In this document: positions 33,392-41,771 of the stretch, one piece after another
How positions within the stretch are numbered: position 1 is the stretch's first letter
Layout of the letters: each line of letters opens with the position of its first letter
Assembly (NCBI GenBank): GCA_042090785.1
Contig: JBELIP010000001.1
Location: forward strand, 248,001 to 312,000
Direction: 5' to 3'
Length of the DNA: 64,000 nt
Origin: UBA7434 sp042090785
GTDB lineage: Bacteria; Pseudomonadota; Gammaproteobacteria; Pseudomonadales; UBA7434
Notes under the pieces: generated by a model
The model's input: only the letters and a program-made list of their open reading frames with translations
Told to the model about the DNA's origin: nothing
Databases searched by the model: none
Program-made: the position numbers and the translations under genes

Positions 33392-34732
33392 ATGAAAGAT
33401 GTGCGCGCGCTAGCCGCAAAAGCCATTGCTCGAGTACTTAGCCAAGGTGAATCTTTTTCTGCCGAAATTGATGCGCTCACTAAGAGCAAAGCTGCAGCAA
33501 GTAAAACACAAACCAATGATAATGTAGAAAACAAAGATCGCGCTTTTTACCGTGAACTTTGTTTTGGTACCTTACGACACTTTCATCGTTTAGATGGGCA
33601 ATTAAAGCCGCTGCTAAAAAAGCCTTTTTCAAACAAAGATGCCGATATCCACGCCTTGCTTCTTATTGGCTTATACCAATTACTGTATCTTCGCACACCG
33701 GATCATGCCGCTATTAGCGCTAGCGTCGACGCTGCGAAAAAACTCAAAAAACCATGGGCAAGCGGGCTTGTAAATGCGGTATTAAGAAATTTTTTACGCC
33801 AACAAGCCGACCCCAGCAAAGTCATCTCATTAAGTCCATCCGCCGAAGTTAGCCACCCTAAATGGCTGTTCAATAAAGTACAAAAAGACTGGCCCGACCA
33901 GTGGCAACAAGTTATTGACTACAACAACAGTACGCCACCCATGTCGCTGCGAGTCCATCTGGCCAAAAATAGCCGTGCCGATTATCAACAACAATTAAGC
34001 AGCGTCGGTATTGAAACCGAGCTAGACCCTAATAGCATTACCGGCTTGCGACTTAGGCAGGCAGTCGCGATCAACGAACTGCCAAACTTTGAACATGGCG
34101 CTATTAGCATCCAAGACCCAGGTGCTCAGCTCGCCGCGCCTTTGCTCAATGTACAAGACGCCATGCATGTCCTTGATGCTTGCGCAGCGCCTGGCGGTAA
34201 AACCATTCACACGCTAGAGACGGTTGATAAATGCACTTTAACAGCTGTCGATAGCAGTAGTGAGCGCCTACTTAGGGTCAAAGAGAATCTTGCTCGTTAC
34301 GGCTTTACCGCCAATTGCATCACCGCCGATGCGGGGGCGACAGACAGCTGGTGGGATGGGCAACAATTTGACCGCATTTTATTGGATGCGCCCTGTTCAG
34401 GTACCGGCATTATCAGCCATCATCCCGATATTAAGTTACTGCGTCGCTCAGGTGATTTAGCGCAGTTTGCAGAACAACAAAAAACACTGCTCACTCAGCT
34501 TTGGTCATTGCTAAAAGAGGGCGGCCAACTGCTGTATTGCACCTGCTCAATAATGCCAGAAGAAAATGCTGCCGTTATTGATTGGTTCCTAAACCAAACG
34601 CCCAGTGCCAAAGCAGTGCCTATTGAATCTCAATGGGGTGTTATTAGTGGATCAGGACGCCAACTACTACCAAATAAGGGCAAAAACGGCGGTTTTTTCT
34701 ACGCAAGACTTAGCAAGTCTGCCACGCTTTAG
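33392..34732 (+). CDS. rsmB: 16S rRNA (cytosine-967-C5)-methyltransferase RsmB
   Basis: RsmB (Sun/Fmu) methylates C967 of 16S rRNA. The N-terminal NusB-like domain covers about residues 1-140. The SAM-binding motif DACAAPGGKT is near 262-271. The motif DAPCSGTGI and the catalytic cysteine in YCTCSIMPEEN follow. Length of 446 is slightly more than E. coli's 429. It is only 7 bp behind fmt, indicating co-transcription, the order known from E. coli and Pseudomonas. Confidence 0.96.
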   Translation: MKDVRALAAKAIARVLSQGESFSAEIDALTKSKAAASKTQTNDNVENKDRAFYRELCFGTLRHFHRLDGQLKPLLKKPFSNKDADIHALLLIGLYQLLYLRTPDHAAISASVDAAKKLKKPWASGLVNAVLRNFLRQQADPSKVISLSPSAEVSHPKWLFNKVQKDWPDQWQQVIDYNNSTPPMSLRVHLAKNSRADYQQQLSSVGIETELDPNSITGLRLRQAVAINELPNFEHGAISIQDPGAQLAAPLLNVQDAMHVLDACAAPGGKTIHTLETVDKCTLTAVDSSSERLLRVKENLARYGFTANCITADAGATDSWWDGQQFDRILLDAPCSGTGIISHHPDIKLLRRSGDLAQFAEQQKTLLTQLWSLLKEGGQLLYCTCSIMPEENAAVIDWFLNQTPSAKAVPIESQWGVISGSGRQLLPNKGKNGGFFYARLSKSATL

Positions 34733-34831
34733 TACGCTTAAACATACAGGGTTCAACGAGCAGTGATATCGAGCAATTTAATGACGGTGTTGGCGACCAT
34801 GCCAACCAGCAAATAAGACAAAGCAGACAAC

Positions 34832-36205
34832 ATGAAAATTGTGATTTTAGGTGCAGGGCAAGTCGGCGGCACATTAGCAGAAAGTTTAGCCAACGAAAAA
34901 ATGGATATCACCATTGTCGACAGCGATGGTTCACGGCTGCGTGAATTACAAGACAAGCTGGATATTGGCGTCATTAATGGCCACGCAGCTCACCCAGACA
35001 TTTTACACAGCGCAGGTATAGAAGATGCCGATATGCTGGTTGCGGTTACAGGCTCGGACGAAATCAATATGCTTGCCTGCCAAATCGCACATTCTATTTA
35101 TCGCACGCCCACCAAAATATGCCGTATTCGCTCTAACAGCTACGTTGAGCAAAAAGCATTATTTGCTAATGATGCTATTCCCATTGACGTTATTATTTCG
35201 CCAGAAAAATTAGTCACCGAACATATTATCGGTCTGCTTGAATACCCGGGTGCATTACAGGTTATAAACTTTGCCAATTGCGCAGTACAGCTAGTTGCCA
35301 TTCGTGCACAAGCGGGTGATAAATATGTTGGCGAAACCTTATATAACATTCAAAAAATGACACCCAAACAAGACGCTCGTGTCGCAGCACTCTTTCGTGG
35401 CGATAGAGCAATTAAACCTGAACGCACTACCGAAATAGAACCACTCGACGAAGTATTTTACGTTGCTGCTAAAGAAAATATTCGGCCAGTTATGCGTGAG
35501 CTCGGTCAACTAAGCCGACCCTATAATCGTATTATGATTGCTGGCGGCGGTAATATTGGTTTACGTTTAGCACAAACCATAGAAAACCAATACTCCGTAA
35601 AAATTATTGAACAAAATGGTACTCGTGCTAAAGCACTGTCTGAGCAATTAAACAAAGCCATTGTGTTACACGGCAGCTCATCAGACACAGAATTATTGCA
35701 CGGCGAAAATATTGATAGCGTTGATGTCTTTATTGCATTAACGAACGACGACGAAGCCAATATTATGTCGTCATTGCTGGCCAAAAAATTAGGCGCCAGA
35801 AAAGTTATTACCTTAATTACCAACCCTGCCTATGTTGACCTCGTTCAAGGTGAAGATATTGATATTGCTTTTGCGCCTCAACTTATTACGCTGGGCAGTT
35901 TATTAACTCACGTTCGACGTGGCGACATGGCCGCGGTTCACTCGCTTCGTCGCGGTGCAGCAGAAGCGTTAGAAATTATTGCCCATGGTGATAGTAAAAA
36001 TTCTAAAGTCGTTGGCAAAAGCTTAGCAAATATAGAAACACCCAAAGGCGTTAGAATTGGCGCCATTGTCAGAGACGGCAAAGTATTAATTGCACATCGC
36101 GATGTCGTGATTGAAACCGATGATCACGTTATTGTCTTTTTGGCGGACAAAACACAAATACCAGCGGTAGAAGCGTTATTTCAAGTAGGGCTAGGTTTTT
36201 TCTAG
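34832..36205 (+). CDS. trkA: Trk potassium uptake system regulatory subunit TrkA
   Basis: TrkA is the cytosolic NAD(H)/ATP-binding gate of the Trk potassium channel-transporter. The 457-residue protein is a tandem of two RCK units. Rossmann motifs are ILGAGQVGGTLAESL near residue 4 and IAGGGNIGLRLAQ near 232, each followed by an RCK-C domain. Length matches E. coli (458). It is preceded by rsmB (99-bp gap) and followed by its membrane partner trkH. Confidence 0.97.
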   Translation: MKIVILGAGQVGGTLAESLANEKMDITIVDSDGSRLRELQDKLDIGVINGHAAHPDILHSAGIEDADMLVAVTGSDEINMLACQIAHSIYRTPTKICRIRSNSYVEQKALFANDAIPIDVIISPEKLVTEHIIGLLEYPGALQVINFANCAVQLVAIRAQAGDKYVGETLYNIQKMTPKQDARVAALFRGDRAIKPERTTEIEPLDEVFYVAAKENIRPVMRELGQLSRPYNRIMIAGGGNIGLRLAQTIENQYSVKIIEQNGTRAKALSEQLNKAIVLHGSSSDTELLHGENIDSVDVFIALTNDDEANIMSSLLAKKLGARKVITLITNPAYVDLVQGEDIDIAFAPQLITLGSLLTHVRRGDMAAVHSLRRGAAEALEIIAHGDSKNSKVVGKSLANIETPKGVRIGAIVRDGKVLIAHRDVVIETDDHVIVFLADKTQIPAVEALFQVGLGFF

Positions 36206-36277
36206 CCTTTTATACTCTGCTTCTCTTTAATAAAGCTACTGTTTTGTATTGTTCGTCATATTGAGGTTGTCTAGTTT

Positions 36278-37738
36278 ATGCATTTTTCAATAATAGGTGC
36301 GCTACTGGGTTTGCTGTTATTAATTTTCAGCTTAACCATGCTTCTCCCCATACCCTTTGCGTTATGGTTTGGCGATGACACCATTCATGTTTTCTTATCC
36401 GCATTTGCAATTACCGCTGCAACTGGGGCAGCTCTTTGGCTACCTAACAGAAGAATTAAACATGCACTAAGAACGCGCGATGGCTTTTTAATTACCGCTT
36501 TATTTTGGTTGGTACTTGGCGCCTTTGGTGCACTACCTTTATTTTTATCCGAAGCACCCAACCTTTCTATAACCGACGCAATTTTTGAATCTATTTCTGG
36601 TTTAACCACTACCGGCGCAACCGTTATTACTGGCCTTGATGACTTACCTAAGTCGATTCTTTATTATCGCCAACAACTCCAATGGTTAGGTGGTATAGGT
36701 ATTATCGTTATTGCTATAGCCATTTTGCCAATGCTTGGCGTAGGCGGCATGCAGCTTTATCGGGCAGAGACACCTGGGCCGATGAAAGACAATAAACTAA
36801 CACCGCGTATAACCAGCACAGCTAAAGCCCTATTTACCATTTATGTATTAATGACGCTAGGTTGTGGTGTTACTTATTGGATTGCTGGCATGTCAGCTTT
36901 TGATGCGCTAGCACATAGCTTTTCTACCGTAGCGATTGGTGGCTTTAGTACACATGACGCAAGCCTCGGCTACTTTGATAACCCCATTATCTTATCAGTA
37001 GCTGTTGTTTATATGTTATTAGCCGGGGTTAACTTTGCTCTGCATTACTACTCTTATCACAACCGCTCACTCAACGTTTATAGTCAAGACTCCGAATTTC
37101 GCTTTTATCTATTTATTAACGTATTAGCTATGGTCGTTGTTGTAGGCGGTTTGCTGCTGCTTAGTCATGGTTCACTTAATTTTAGCTGGCAAGAAAAAAT
37201 CATACATGGTGTTTTTCAAGTTGTTTCGCTAGCAACAACAACCGGCTTTACCTCTAGCGATTACACACAGTGGCCTACATTTATTCCGGTCTTTATGTTC
37301 TTGCTTGCTTTTATGGGGGCGTCAGCAGGTTCAACCGGCGGCGGCATGAAAGCCATTCGCGTACTGCTTATAGTTAAACAAGGTTATAGAGAATTAGTCA
37401 GGCTCGTTCACCCCAATGCTGTTATGCCAATTAAAATAGGTAACCGACCGGTTTCCGAACGGGTTATTGGCGCGGTTTGGAGTTTCTTTGCCATTTATAT
37501 ATTGATCTATATATTTATGATGCTATTAATTCTTGCTACTGGTTTAGATTTTTTAACTGCTTTTTCGGCCGTAGGCGCCAGCATTAATAATCTTGGGCCC
37601 GGGCTTGGCGACGTTGCTGCCCATTATGGCGACATTCCAGCAACTGCAAAGTGGGTGTTATGTCTGGCCATGCTGCTTGGGCGGCTAGAGGTCTTTACCT
37701 TGTTAGTGTTATTTACCCCCGCATTTTGGCGCAAATAA
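36278..37738 (+). CDS. trkH: Trk potassium uptake system membrane subunit TrkH
   Basis: TrkH forms the potassium-conducting pore. The 486-residue protein has four repeated pore loops. Filter-like segments include SGLTTTGATVITG, STVAIGGFSTHDAS, SLATTTGFTSSDY and SAVGASINNLGPGLG. About ten to twelve membrane segments flank them. The GASAGSTGGGMKAIR segment is also diagnostic. It pairs with trkA 72 bp upstream; the adjacency is common in marine gammaproteobacteria but differs from E. coli, where the genes are apart. It ends 138 bp before glyQ. Confidence 0.96.
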   Translation: MHFSIIGALLGLLLLIFSLTMLLPIPFALWFGDDTIHVFLSAFAITAATGAALWLPNRRIKHALRTRDGFLITALFWLVLGAFGALPLFLSEAPNLSITDAIFESISGLTTTGATVITGLDDLPKSILYYRQQLQWLGGIGIIVIAIAILPMLGVGGMQLYRAETPGPMKDNKLTPRITSTAKALFTIYVLMTLGCGVTYWIAGMSAFDALAHSFSTVAIGGFSTHDASLGYFDNPIILSVAVVYMLLAGVNFALHYYSYHNRSLNVYSQDSEFRFYLFINVLAMVVVVGGLLLLSHGSLNFSWQEKIIHGVFQVVSLATTTGFTSSDYTQWPTFIPVFMFLLAFMGASAGSTGGGMKAIRVLLIVKQGYRELVRLVHPNAVMPIKIGNRPVSERVIGAVWSFFAIYILIYIFMMLLILATGLDFLTAFSAVGASINNLGPGLGDVAAHYGDIPATAKWVLCLAMLLGRLEVFTLLVLFTPAFWRK

Positions 37739-37781
37739 TTTATAAGATGCCCAAAAAGGCAGAAAAAAACATCCTTTAAGG

Positions 37782-37787
37782 TATAAT
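37782..37787 (+). promoter_or_regulatory. Likely -10 element of the glyQS promoter
   Basis: A consensus TATAAT lies in the trkH-glyQ spacer, about 90 bp before the glyQ start. The -35 region is not close to consensus, so only the -10 is marked. The resulting leader would be about 80 nt and I see no riboswitch in it. Confidence 0.45.
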
Positions 37788-37876
37788 CGCGCTTTTTTAA
37801 TGGCGACTTAATTGGCTTTAACGTATTGATAGCCGTAGCCTTATTCTTATTTTCTTAGCATGAGTGATTTTTAGCA

Positions 37877-38860
37877 GTGTCCGATTCGAATAACAGCATA
37901 GACAATGCAGCAGGCAGCGCCCTGACTTTTCAAGAATTAATCCTAACCCTACAGAATTATTGGGCTAAACATGGCTGCGTGGTATTACAACCGCTAGATA
38001 TGGAAGTCGGCGCCGGCACTTTTCATCCAGCTACATTCTTGCGCGCTATTGGCCCTGAAACATGGAACACCGCTTATGTTCAGCCTTGCCGCCGACCGAC
38101 TGATGGCCGCTACGGTGACAACCCAAATAGACTGCAACACTACTATCAATTTCAAGTTGCGCTAAAACCCTCACCCGACAATATTCAACAATTGTATTTG
38201 GATTCGCTTTACCAAATAGGTATTGATCCTAAAGTACATGATATTCGATTTGTTGAAGACAACTGGGAGTCTCCAACGCTAGGTGCTTGGGGTCTTGGCT
38301 GGGAAGTTTGGCTAAACGGCATGGAAGTTACACAGTTCACTTACTTTCAACAAGTTGGTGGCCTTGAATGTTATCCCGTTACCGGAGAGATCACCTACGG
38401 CCTTGAACGTATTGCAATGTACTTGCAGGGCGTCGATAGTATTTATGATTTAGTTTGGAGCAGAAACGAACATGGCAGCGTTAGCTACGGCGATGTGTTC
38501 CACCAAAATGAAGTTGAAATGTCAGCTTATAATTTTGAGCATGCCAATGTCGATTTTCTATTCAAACAGTTTGACGAATGCGAAACACAAAGCCAAAACT
38601 TAATTGCAGCAGGTTTACCACTGCCGGCTTATGAACAAGTTATGAAGGCCTCACATGCATTTAACTTACTCGATGCACGGCATGCTATTTCTGTGACAGA
38701 AAGACAGCGCTTTATTTTACGTGTAAGAACACTCGCTCGTGCAGTTGCCGAAGCGTATTATCAAAAACGCGCCGAGCTCGGCTTTCCACTGGCAGAGGAA
38801 TCATTACGATTGGATGCACTTGCGAAATTTGAAAAAAATAACCAGGAGGCGGGGCAATGA
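37877..38860 (+). CDS. glyQ: Glycyl-tRNA synthetase alpha subunit
   Basis: GlyQ is the catalytic class II subunit of the alpha2beta2 bacterial glycyl-tRNA synthetase. At 327 residues it is full length. Motifs are LQPLDMEVGAGTFHPATFLRA, YVQPCRRPTDGRYGDNPNR spread over residues 60-95, and EITYGLERIAMYLQG (motif 3). The start is GTG (37877); the frame has no ATG before the conserved FQELILTLQNYW segment. It overlaps glyS by 4 bp. Confidence 0.97.
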   Translation: MSDSNNSIDNAAGSALTFQELILTLQNYWAKHGCVVLQPLDMEVGAGTFHPATFLRAIGPETWNTAYVQPCRRPTDGRYGDNPNRLQHYYQFQVALKPSPDNIQQLYLDSLYQIGIDPKVHDIRFVEDNWESPTLGAWGLGWEVWLNGMEVTQFTYFQQVGGLECYPVTGEITYGLERIAMYLQGVDSIYDLVWSRNEHGSVSYGDVFHQNEVEMSAYNFEHANVDFLFKQFDECETQSQNLIAAGLPLPAYEQVMKASHAFNLLDARHAISVTERQRFILRVRTLARAVAEAYYQKRAELGFPLAEESLRLDALAKFEKNNQEAGQ

Positions 38861-40953
38861 ATACAACCGCTAACTGTTTAATAGAGCTGGGTACCGAAGA
38901 GTTACCACCGACAGCATTAAAAGCATTATCAGTCGCCTTTGAAAAAGGCTTACTTGCTGGCATCCGCGCAGCGGATTTACAATTTAATGCCGATGGCGTA
39001 AAAAGTTTTGCCACGCCACGCCGTCTTGCCGTTTTAATTCCCGACTTGCAAACACAGCAGGCCGATAAGAATATTGAAAAACTAGGCCCCGCCGTTGCGG
39101 CAGCCTATGACAAAGAAGGCAAACCAAGTAAAGCCGCCGAAGGTTTTGCTCGCAGTAATGGCGTTGCTTTTAATGACCTTGTTAGAATTGATACTGATAA
39201 AGGCGAACGCCTCGGTTTTAAAAGCGTTGCCAAAGGCAAATCGACTGCAGAATTATTAGAAGGGTTTATCTCTGCTTCCCTAGATAGCCTACCTATTCCT
39301 AAACGTATGCGTTGGGGCGCTTCTCGTGCAGAATTCGTTCGCCCCGTTCATTGGTTGCTAGCGCTTCTCGATTCGGAGCTTGTTAATTGCAGTGTATTGG
39401 GCGTGCAGTCGAGCCAGCAAAGTTTTGGTCACCGCTTTCATGCGCCCGCGCCTATTATTATTGATAACGCATTAAACTACGAACGCTTACTACTCGAAGA
39501 AGGCCATATTGTTGCCAACTTTAATCAGCGTCGCAATGCTATTGCCAAGCAAGTAGCTACACTTGCCGAGCAAGTGAATGGGCAAGCAGTGATTGAAGAT
39601 GACTTACTGGATGAGGTGACTGCCCTTGTTGAACAACCCTTTGCGTTAATCGGAAAATTCGACAGCGAATTTCTCTCTGTGCCGCAAGAAGCCTTAATCT
39701 ACTCAATGAGTGAGCATCAAAAATATTTTCATATTGTTGATAGTACGGGCAACTTACTACCTAACTTTATTACTGTCAGCAATATTAATAGCACCGACCC
39801 AGAAAAAGTTGTTAGTGGCAACGAACGTGTTATTCGACCCCGACTTGCCGATGCCGCTTTCTTTTTCGAAACTGATAAAAAGCTATCAATGACCGCTTTA
39901 AGAGAGCGTTTAAAAAACATCGTCTTTCAAAAGCAGCTTGGTACGGTGTTTGAAAAAACCGAACGTATTGGTAACTTAGCCGAAGGGCTAGCGGCAGCCC
40001 AAAATCCTGCTGATGCAGAAGCGGCAAAAGTAGCAGGACAATTATGTAAAGCCGACCTCGCATCCGACATGGTTTTAGAGTTCGACAAAATGCAAGGTAC
40101 CGCTGGCGGCTACTATGCTACAAACGAAGGTTTATCTAACGCTATCGCTAGCGCGATTAAATCGCATTACCTGCCAAAGTTTGCCGGTGACAAAGTACCG
40201 CAAGGTAATGCCGCTTGCGCAGTAGCATTAGCCGACCGGCTAGACACACTCACGGGTATTTTTGGTATTGGCCAAGAACCTTCCGGCTCTAAAGATCCCT
40301 TTGCTCTTCGCCGTGCATCCATCGGCATTTTGCAAATTATTTTGCAAAATGAATTAACACTGAACATTAATGAATGGATAGCACGAGCTGTTGCACAGCA
40401 TGCAGCAATTAAAGACCCGGACGCAACAACAGCACGCGTGGCTGATTACTTATTTGATCGTTTTGCTGCACTTTACCAAGACCAAGGCTTACCCGTAGAA
40501 GTATTTACTGCCGTTAAAGCTAACCGTATTAGTAGCCCATTAGATTTTAATGCTCGTGTACAAGCGGTTGCTGCTTTTATTAAAACCAGCGAAAGCGAAA
40601 GTCTTGCTAGCGCCAACAAACGAGTAAGCAACATTCTTGAAAAATCTGAGACGTCAGTTAACTCTGCAGACTTTAATACCGCGCTATTAATTGAACCTGC
40701 GGAGAAAGTGCTTGCCAAAGCTATTGAAGAAAAAGAGTCGCAAGTTCAACCGCTGTTTGCACAAGGTAATTACAAAGACGGTTTACTCAAGCTCACTGAG
40801 CTCAAACAAAGCATTGATGCATTTTTTGATGGTGTTATGGTGAATGCCGAAGATCCATTGTTAAAAAATAATCGTCTGGCATTACTTTCTCGCTTGCGGG
40901 CTTTATTTTTACATGTTGCGGACATTTCTGTATTGGCACCGCAAAAACGCTAA
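38857..40953 (+). CDS. glyS: Glycyl-tRNA synthetase beta subunit
   Basis: GlyS supplies tRNA recognition to the GlyQS enzyme. The 698-residue length agrees with the family (E. coli 689). The N-terminal LIELGTEELPP and the central SMSEHQKYF and RVIRPRLADAAFFFETD segments are characteristic. The C-terminal anticodon-binding domain ends with KNNRLALLSRLRALF. A strong AGGAGG sits just before the ATG, inside the end of glyQ, so the subunits are translated in step. Confidence 0.97.
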   Translation: MNTTANCLIELGTEELPPTALKALSVAFEKGLLAGIRAADLQFNADGVKSFATPRRLAVLIPDLQTQQADKNIEKLGPAVAAAYDKEGKPSKAAEGFARSNGVAFNDLVRIDTDKGERLGFKSVAKGKSTAELLEGFISASLDSLPIPKRMRWGASRAEFVRPVHWLLALLDSELVNCSVLGVQSSQQSFGHRFHAPAPIIIDNALNYERLLLEEGHIVANFNQRRNAIAKQVATLAEQVNGQAVIEDDLLDEVTALVEQPFALIGKFDSEFLSVPQEALIYSMSEHQKYFHIVDSTGNLLPNFITVSNINSTDPEKVVSGNERVIRPRLADAAFFFETDKKLSMTALRERLKNIVFQKQLGTVFEKTERIGNLAEGLAAAQNPADAEAAKVAGQLCKADLASDMVLEFDKMQGTAGGYYATNEGLSNAIASAIKSHYLPKFAGDKVPQGNAACAVALADRLDTLTGIFGIGQEPSGSKDPFALRRASIGILQIILQNELTLNINEWIARAVAQHAAIKDPDATTARVADYLFDRFAALYQDQGLPVEVFTAVKANRISSPLDFNARVQAVAAFIKTSESESLASANKRVSNILEKSETSVNSADFNTALLIEPAEKVLAKAIEEKESQVQPLFAQGNYKDGLLKLTELKQSIDAFFDGVMVNAEDPLLKNNRLALLSRLRALFLHVADISVLAPQKR

Positions 40954-40985
40954 ACCCATTACGGGGTTTGTAAGGACACCTGGTC

Positions 40986-41702
40986 GTGATCTCATTGTTA
41001 AGAGATAAGCTTTTTTATCTTTTTTATTTTCTGTCGGTTTTTTGGTTTGGTTTTACAGCCTGCTTAATTTTTTGGCTGCCTTACCGTTATCGCGTTGCGT
41101 ATATATCGTTCTGGAATCGAATAATTGTTGCGCTAGCTTATGTGTTTCTTGGTATTAACGTCCATTTAATCGGCCGCGAAAATATTCCAAATACACCTAG
41201 CGTTATTATGTGTAAACACCAATCCGAGTGGGAAACTTTTTATCTACAAACCATCTTCCCCTCGTTATGCACCATCCTTAAACAAGAATTACTTCGCATC
41301 CCATTTTTTGGTTGGGCATTAAAGCAAATGGAGCCTATTGCTATTAATCGCTCAGCACCCAAAGAAGCTCTGCGCAAAGTTCAAACCATGGGTTTAAAAA
41401 GATTAGAGCAGGGGCGCTCGGTTTTAATTTTTCCCGAAGGTACTCGTGTAAAACCGGGCGCGCGTGGTCGCTATGCTCGTAGTGGCGCTAACCTTGCCAT
41501 TGCGAGTGAGTCTCTTATTTTACCCATTGCACACAATGCAGGGCTGCATTGGCAGAGCAAACAAAAGAAAACAGCGGGCACGATTACATTTGTAATTGGA
41601 TCACCGATTAGCACAAAAAATAAAACCGCTAAACAGCTCACTGATGAAGTGGAAAGTTGGATAGAACAACAATCGGAAAGTTTGTTAACGGCTGTGAATT
41701 AA
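40986..41702 (+). CDS. 1-acyl-glycerol-3-phosphate acyltransferase (PlsC/LPLAT family)
   Basis: The 238-residue membrane-associated enzyme probably adds the second acyl chain in phospholipid synthesis. It has an N-terminal hydrophobic segment (about 10-32), the acceptor motif HQSEWE (His78, Glu83, i.e. HX4E rather than the common HX4D) and the phosphate-binding FPEGTR at 149-154. As I recall, Pseudomonas carries a similar HX4E-type acyltransferase next to gyrB. The start is GTG at 40986, with AAGGA just upstream. It follows glyS by 32 bp and converges with gyrB. Confidence 0.9.
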   Translation: MISLLRDKLFYLFYFLSVFWFGFTACLIFWLPYRYRVAYISFWNRIIVALAYVFLGINVHLIGRENIPNTPSVIMCKHQSEWETFYLQTIFPSLCTILKQELLRIPFFGWALKQMEPIAINRSAPKEALRKVQTMGLKRLEQGRSVLIFPEGTRVKPGARGRYARSGANLAIASESLILPIAHNAGLHWQSKQKKTAGTITFVIGSPISTKNKTAKQLTDEVESWIEQQSESLLTAVN

Positions 41703-41720
41703 TTGTTATTCACAGCTGTT
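41687..41720. terminator. Stem-loop at the plsC-type gene end, possible terminator
   Basis: Thirteen-bp arms (41687-41699 and 41708-41720, one G-T pair on the + strand) enclose an eight-nt loop that contains the TAA stop. No T tract follows on either strand, so simple intrinsic termination is doubtful. The 3' arm overlaps an exact TTATTCACA sequence (41706-41714). It may stabilise the 3' ends of two convergent transcripts. Confidence 0.4.
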
Positions 41721-41771
41721 ATTCAACGCTCTCTTTCTTAAACTTTTACCTAAACATTCTCAAAAAATCGT

